Assembly (NCBI GenBank): GCA_946482165.1
Contig: CAMLQS010000020.1
Location: forward strand, 1 to 28,352
Direction: 5' to 3'
DNA from: an uncultured Verrucomicrobiota bacterium
GTDB lineage: Bacteria; Verrucomicrobiota; Verrucomicrobiae; Opitutales; Opitutaceae
DNA: 28,352 nt
Under the pieces are notes generated by a model. It had not been told where the DNA came from, searched no databases, and saw only the letters and a program-made list of their open reading frames with translations. Below, piece after piece: positions 23,501 through 28,352 of this stretch. Each line of letters starts with the position of its first letter. Within the stretch, counting starts at the first letter, position 1. The position numbers were made by a program, and so were the translations under genes.

Positions 23501-24543
23501 ACACCGCTTTCCACGATCCGCACGGGAGAGGCGCGGTTATCGGTGGTGCCGTCGCCGAGTTGGCCGGCCTCGTTGGCGCCTACGCCCCAAAGGGCGCCGT
23601 TGGCGCGGATGAAAAGGGTGTGGTTTTCTCCGGCGGCGACTTTCGTCGCGTAGAAGCCAGTGGGGGCGGGCAGGAGAAGGGGTTCGTCGGTTTCGACGAT
23701 AAGGGCGCCGCTTGAGGATGAGCCGGTGGCGAGCAGCGTCTGAAGCGCGCGGGGCGCGACGGTAGCCACGGCGGTGCGGCTATCGAGGGTGACGTTGTTC
23801 TTGGTGAGGCGGACCCAGTAGCGCGTCGTGACGATCAAAGGCGGGGTGCTGAAACGGGCGTCGGAGGCGAACGCAAGGGGCTTGGAGGTGTCGCCGCGTT
23901 CTCCCTGATACCATTGGTAACTCACGCCGGCAGTGGCGCCGAACGGGACGACCTCGAATGTGGCGGTTTCGTCCGGGGCGATTTGGACGTCCGCGGGCTG
24001 GGTCTGGATGCGGGGGGCGAAGGTCTCGAGGACGGTGAACTGGTCCACCCAGGCGGCGTCGAGGTTGGCGTCGACCGAGGCGTCCTTCGCATACTCCCAG
24101 CGCAGGGTGTGATTGCCGGAGCCGGAGAGCGTGTAGGTGCGGGTCTGCCAATCGACGTTGCCGCTGATGGGATTCGGTTGGGCGACGTTATCGATGTAGA
24201 AAGTGAGGATGTCCCGGTTGCCCTCGGAGGAGACCTTCCACTTGAAGTGGAACTTGGCGACGCCGGTGACGGTGACGCTGAGCGTGGCCTTGGCGCTGGC
24301 GGCGAGGACGCCGCTTTGCACGGCATCGACGCCGTCACGAGTGACCTTGGTCTGCGAGAACCAAGCGCCGGTGCCGGTGCTGACAAAGGCAAGGTCGGGG
24401 GCGTCCAGGGCGGTGGAGAGGGCGTTTGCCGCCGCCGTTTGCGCCTGGGCGCGGAATGGGGCGCCGAGGAGCAAAAATGCGAAGAACAGACCGAGCGCCA
24501 AGGGGAGCCGCGCTGGGGCGAAGCGGGAAGGGGAAGAGAACAC
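20515..24543 (-). CDS. Giant secreted RCC1-repeat / InlB-like / MBG-domain protein
   Basis: A 1342-aa exported protein, GTG start at 24543, chosen because it directly precedes the signal peptide (residues 1-35; LPLALGLFFAFLLLGAPFRA, cut near AQAQ). Residues 36-175 resemble a beta-sandwich binding domain and about 178-262 an Ig-like domain. Residues about 299-599 hold six RCC1-type beta-propeller repeats (HTLFIRANGALWGVGANEAG, HSLFLKTDGTLWGMGANDDD, and others). About 605-668 is an InlB/Flg_new-like repeat. Two bacterial Ig-like segments follow (675-755, 760-838), then an MBG-like domain (840-922) and a C-terminal beta-rich region with two repeats. Such mosaics are typical of large surface or secreted adhesins. 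It begins 20 bases after gspF, so co-transcription suggests a T2SS/T4P substrate. Enzymatic activity is not evident. Confidence 0.85.
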   Translation of the reverse strand: MFSSPSRFAPARLPLALGLFFAFLLLGAPFRAQAQTAAANALSTALDAPDLAFVSTGTGAWFSQTKVTRDGVDAVQSGVLAASAKATLSVTVTGVAKFHFKWKVSSEGNRDILTFYIDNVAQPNPISGNVDWQTRTYTLSGSGNHTLRWEYAKDASVDANLDAAWVDQFTVLETFAPRIQTQPADVQIAPDETATFEVVPFGATAGVSYQWYQGERGDTSKPLAFASDARFSTPPLIVTTRYWVRLTKNNVTLDSRTAVATVAPRALQTLLATGSSSSGALIVETDEPLLLPAPTGFYATKVAAGENHTLFIRANGALWGVGANEAGQLGDGTTDNRASPVRIVESGVVQVSAGAGHSLFLKTDGTLWGMGANDDDQLGQAPEAAAANKPYQLATDVVQFAGGDAHSVYLKNDGKLYALGKYGAEASSATPIEIATGVGSFATGHFHTLFTKTDGTLWAFGQNERGQLGTGDLVGADTPVQIASQVTHAAAGGLHSLFVRADGSVWVMGDNTHGQLGLGSADAVEHPVPQLAPFSAARIIPGAAHTFLLKRDGSLWAMGANSEGQLGDGTTEDRFSPVLVASNGIVDLATASTHTLLLQTPATPTFTVTFALGEGAARTGGGELVQTIRIGEAALAPVFTAPEGKVFREWDRSFNLITASITVTAVYDETQTIDFAQPEPRVFAAPSGQLTLSATSSSGLPVTLARISGPGTVDGAVLTYTGIGAIVIEATRPAAIKDGVSYAAATPVRRTIQITLPPQTLAFDPVPPATATYGDEPISVSATSSAPGLTPVISVVSGPAALEGGQLTFTGAGTVVIKAASPANADFAEASLTHTIAVAKKNLVVFVSNTARAVTKPNPVFVLSYVGLVGADTPFKAGVITTPPTVTTTATLNSPAGNYPLTLTGGEAPNYTFTLAASTPELKVVGFGGAYEALVGGSADSEDFASPVGKIELVVSARDLTYTGKLLLGAETKTVVLRGKLVPSDDASSAYLTHTRAATEQLPALALSVTVTNDGASGLVTRGADAPLAFSHGVKLGLPAAPKDLPASAHTLVLGPGVDSEETIVVAGSGHAKARLLARSANLSLAGKLADGTLLTATFKPTPNRAYRLWLAPYGARRDSFVAGNLQLQAHPDSSRAGRFYIPADSGTVLYWRKAALPPTAKTRDRAYRSGFGPLACAAILDPWLPPQTERVTNPVRPAATLAQRLGLADTAAQSGVVEIVHGSDDTNLGASADDLPAVLVLSPAGRFMIVDPTMPANNPTGWKILNLNPSTGAFNGRFQLRDEAPETTRAIKRTVDFSGTLRQAPAGETDAAVAEGFFLLPSLDPAGEATSHEFRLLPVGN

Positions 24544-24563
24544 GGGCGAAAAGGGAGACCGAC

Positions 24564-25841
24564 TCAGAAGCGGAAGTTGCTGCTGACCTGGAAAACGGCG
24601 GTGACGATCGCGTAGGCAATGAAGCCGACGAAGGCGAAGGCGCCGAGAAGCACGCCGCCGCTGATCGATTTGGTGAACGTGTTGAGGAAACGGTCGAGGT
24701 CGTTGCGGCAGGTGCGGGCGATGTCGCGAAGGCCGGGGGCGAGGCTGCCGGTCTGCTCGGAGACGGAGAGGCGGTCCAGGAGAAGGGGGGCGAAGACGCC
24801 GGTGCGTCCGAGGGCCACGGAGAGGGCCTCGCCTTCGAGCACACGGTTGGTGGCCTCGGAGAACCGGGCGCGCAGGGCCTCGTTGGCCACGGTGCGTTCG
24901 GCGAGGCGAAGGGCTTCGGCGGTGGTGATGCCGTTTTCGAGAAGCACGGCGAGGGTGTGGGCGAAGTTGAGCACGGTGCCGCGCACGGTGAAGCCGCTCA
25001 GCATCGGCACGCGGAGGGCGAGTTCGTCGGTGGCGAGGCGGCCGGGCGGGGTGCGGCGCCACTGCCAGAAGAAGATGAGGCCGATGACGAACGCGCCGAT
25101 AATGAAGGGGCCGTAGCGGAGGGCGAATTCGGAGCCGTCGACGAGAAGTTGCGTCGCCCAAGGGAGCTTGCCGCCGAGCGAGGAGAGCAGGCTCTTGAGC
25201 CGGGGCATCAGGAAGAAGAGGAAGAAGAAAATGACGCCGATCGCGAGGAAGCAGACGAAGACGGGGTAGGCGAGGGCGGCGGCGAGTTTGCCGCGCAGCT
25301 CTTTCTGCTCGGTGAAGTGCGTGATGAGGCGTTCGAGGACGTCGCGGAGGTTGCCGGTGGCTTCGCCGGCGGCGACGAGATTGATGGTCTGTCCGTCGAA
25401 GACCTTTGGAAACTCGGAGAGGGCGGCGGAGAGCGTCTGGCCTTCGCTGAGGCTGCCCCAGAGCGAGGCGGTGAGGGAGCGCAGGCGAGGCTGGGAGACG
25501 CGGACGGAGAGCAGGCGCACGGCCTCGCCGGCGGAGAGACCGCCTCGCACGAGGTCGGCGAGGGCTTCGAGGAAAGGAAGGCGCTCCTTCTCGGTGGGCG
25601 TGGTCTTGGCGGCGGAGGCGCGGGTGGGTTTGGCGGCGGGGGCGGCGGAGTCGGCGGGGGCGGACTGCCGGGCGGGAGCCCGGCGTTCCCGGGGCTTGGC
25701 GCCGGAGGATTCGTCGAGGCGCGTGGGCTGGAGCCCGCGAGTCTGAAGACGGCGAAGGGCGTCGCGGCGCGAGGGAGCGTCGAGCGTGCCGGAGGTGGTG
25801 GCGCCGGATTTGTCGCGGGCGGTATAGGCGAAGGTGGGCAC
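24564..25841 (-). CDS. gspF: Type II secretion system / type IV pilus platform protein GspF (PilC family)
   Basis: A 425-aa inner-membrane assembly platform protein. The N-terminus FAYTARDKSGATTSGTLDA is the family start. Residues 45-87 are an unusual Pro/Ala/Lys-rich linker. The first T2SSF domain is at about 88-212 (ALADLVRGGLSAGEAVRLL, FPKVFDGQTINLVAAGEATG, helix AAALAYPVFVCFLAIGVIFF). A second helix is at about 243-261, the second domain at 290-417 with FAHTLAVLLENGITTAEALR, LLLDRLSVSEQTGSLAPGLR and a final helix. The GTG at 25841 is the start, directly before PTFAYTARD. It lies between gspE and the RCC1 gene. It interacts with the GspE ATPase in the family model. Confidence 0.93.
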   Translation of the reverse strand: MPTFAYTARDKSGATTSGTLDAPSRRDALRRLQTRGLQPTRLDESSGAKPRERRAPARQSAPADSAAPAAKPTRASAAKTTPTEKERLPFLEALADLVRGGLSAGEAVRLLSVRVSQPRLRSLTASLWGSLSEGQTLSAALSEFPKVFDGQTINLVAAGEATGNLRDVLERLITHFTEQKELRGKLAAALAYPVFVCFLAIGVIFFFLFFLMPRLKSLLSSLGGKLPWATQLLVDGSEFALRYGPFIIGAFVIGLIFFWQWRRTPPGRLATDELALRVPMLSGFTVRGTVLNFAHTLAVLLENGITTAEALRLAERTVANEALRARFSEATNRVLEGEALSVALGRTGVFAPLLLDRLSVSEQTGSLAPGLRDIARTCRNDLDRFLNTFTKSISGGVLLGAFAFVGFIAYAIVTAVFQVSSNFRF

Positions 25842-25868
25842 GGAGGCGGGCGGGGCTTAGGGCGCCGT

Positions 25869-25979
25869 AATGACCAATGACCAATGACCAATGACCAATG
25901 GACGGAGGGCGGTGGACGGGCGAATGGACTGCATGGGACTAGTCATTCGTCATTCGACATTGGTCATTCGTCATTCCGA
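25869..25979. repeat. CCAATGA repeat element with inverted arms between gspE and gspF
   Basis: Four copies of a 7-base CCAATGA unit run from 25869 to 25901 and are followed, after a 40-base spacer, by TCATTCG/ACATTGG/TCATTCG units at 25942-25977. The right arm is the reverse complement class of the left arm, so the element is palindromic overall. The unit matches the repeat at 12776-12811. It fills most of the 148-base gap between gspF and gspE and could form a large RNA hairpin in the operon. Confidence 0.7.
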
Positions 25980-25989
25980 TGGAGCGCGC

Positions 25990-27708
<1,719 letters not shown>

Positions 27709-27777
27709 GGAGAACGGGGAGCGAGGATCGGGGAACAAGGAACCGCGGCGCGGACGGAGCGCGGGGCGGAGTCGGCT

Positions 27778-28352
27778 TTACCTGCCGTCGGACGCGGGCG
27801 CGGGGGCGGGGGCCAAGGGCGGCTGTTCTCGAGATTCGGTGGTATCCTTATCCGTGGCGGTTTCGACCGCGGGCGGAATATAAGGCGCGGCGGCGGGACG
27901 GTGGTCGATGATTTCGCGGACCTGCTTGCCCTGCGGAAGGGTGTCGATGCGCTTCATGATCTCCACGCTGTCGAGGTAGCTGTTGGTCAGCACGGTGGGA
28001 CGCAGAAAGAAGATGAGCTCGGTGCGGGTCTTGGACCGGGATCGGGAGCCGAGCAGATCGCCGATGATCGGAATGGGGCCGAGGCGATTGGTGTTTTTGG
28101 AGTTTTTCGCGCGTTGGAGGCCGCCGAGCACGATGATGTCGCCGTTGCCGGCGCTGACGTAGGATTCGGTGGTGCGCTTGCCGATGACGTATTGGTCGTT
28201 GCCGTCCACCGTGACGGTATCGAGCACGTCCTCGACCTCGGTCTTGATCTCAAGTTGCACGCTCTTGTCGGAGCCGATGAGAGGAAGAATGGTGAGACGA
28301 ACGCCGATTTCCTGCTGGGTGACGGTGGAGCTTGTGGTCAGGCCGGAGGAGG
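27778..28352 (-). CDS. gspD: Type II secretion secretin GspD, C-terminal part (cut by window end)
   Basis: About 191 residues of the outer-membrane secretin are visible; the frame continues past 28352. The visible part begins with TSSTVTQQEIGVRLTILPLI and continues DKSVQLEIKTEVEDV. GNGDIIVLGGLQR, LGPIPIIGDLLGSRS and TELIFFLRPTVL are secretin C-domain hallmarks. A final tail of about 65 residues is rich in Pro, Ala, Glu and Thr and ends PAPASDGR, perhaps the segment that binds a pilotin or is simply disordered. An apparent GTG within the frame at 28260 is internal. It is upstream of gspE and probably the first visible gene of the operon. Confidence 0.9.
   Translation of the reverse strand, partial: SSGLTTSSTVTQQEIGVRLTILPLIGSDKSVQLEIKTEVEDVLDTVTVDGNDQYVIGKRTTESYVSAGNGDIIVLGGLQRAKNSKNTNRLGPIPIIGDLLGSRSRSKTRTELIFFLRPTVLTNSYLDSVEIMKRIDTLPQGKQVREIIDHRPAAAPYIPPAVETATDKDTTESREQPPLAPAPAPASDGR

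Noticed and set aside
24544..25884. In-frame extension of the RCC1 gene back to 25884 (giving a 1789-aa reading)
   Set aside because: This stretch is Arg/Pro-rich, overlaps gspF on the same strand in another frame, and lies before a clear signal peptide. The GTG at 24543 is the better start.
25869..25979. CRISPR array
   Set aside because: Units are only 7-9 bases, directly adjacent, and partly inverted; there are no unique spacers of 30-40 bases and no cas genes.

Overview
The window looks like a chromosomal segment of a high-GC, Gram-negative, probably anaerobic or facultative member of the Verrucomicrobia (Opitutaceae-like). The clues are an ECF sigma factor fused to a membrane-anchored tail, a type II secretion (T2SS)/type IV pilus-type gspD-E-F block next to a giant RCC1/MBG-domain secreted protein, a SHD1-type domain on a secreted protease, a SMUG1-type uracil-DNA glycosylase, an anaerobic sulfatase-maturase-like radical SAM enzyme, oxygen-independent HemN, and dispersed intergenic repeats. 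Taxonomy is inferred from gene content only. I found no rRNA, tRNA, CRISPR array or transposase.

Layout, left to right. (a) 263-2530 (+): a YfeH/SBF-like transporter and a proline-rich single-pass membrane protein with a GspB-like C-terminus. (b) 2723-5250: an orphan ParA-type ATPase translationally coupled to an unknown 328-aa protein (both -), divergent from a small coiled-coil protein (+). The shared intergenic region carries an AT-rich inverted repeat. (c) 5287-8846 (-): a COG4586-type ABC ATPase without a permease, an ACGGAT-rich repeat element, and a phosphotransacetylase split into a catalytic gene and a separate P-loop/DRTGG gene, with a strong hairpin between them. (d) 9072-12761 (-): two radical SAM enzymes (anSME-like and HemN) and SMUG1. 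(e) 12901-16290 (+): sigma factor plus two tandem paralogous secreted proteins, likely one operon. (f) 16327-19333 (-): aldo/keto reductase, a GRDP-like membrane protein with a Cys/Gly-rich tail, a small membrane protein with a similar Cys-rich tail, and SurE. (g) 19458-20282 (+): secreted SHD1-metzincin-like protein. (h) 20515-28352 (-): gspD (cut by the window end), gspE, gspF and the 1342-aa RCC1-repeat protein, a probable secretion operon with its candidate substrate.

The least explained and most interesting units are the ParA cassette (b), the sigma/secreted-paralog cassette (e) and the pair of Cys-rich-tail proteins in (f). Start codons were often chosen by homology, because Shine-Dalgarno sequences are weak throughout; several genes appear to start with GTG.
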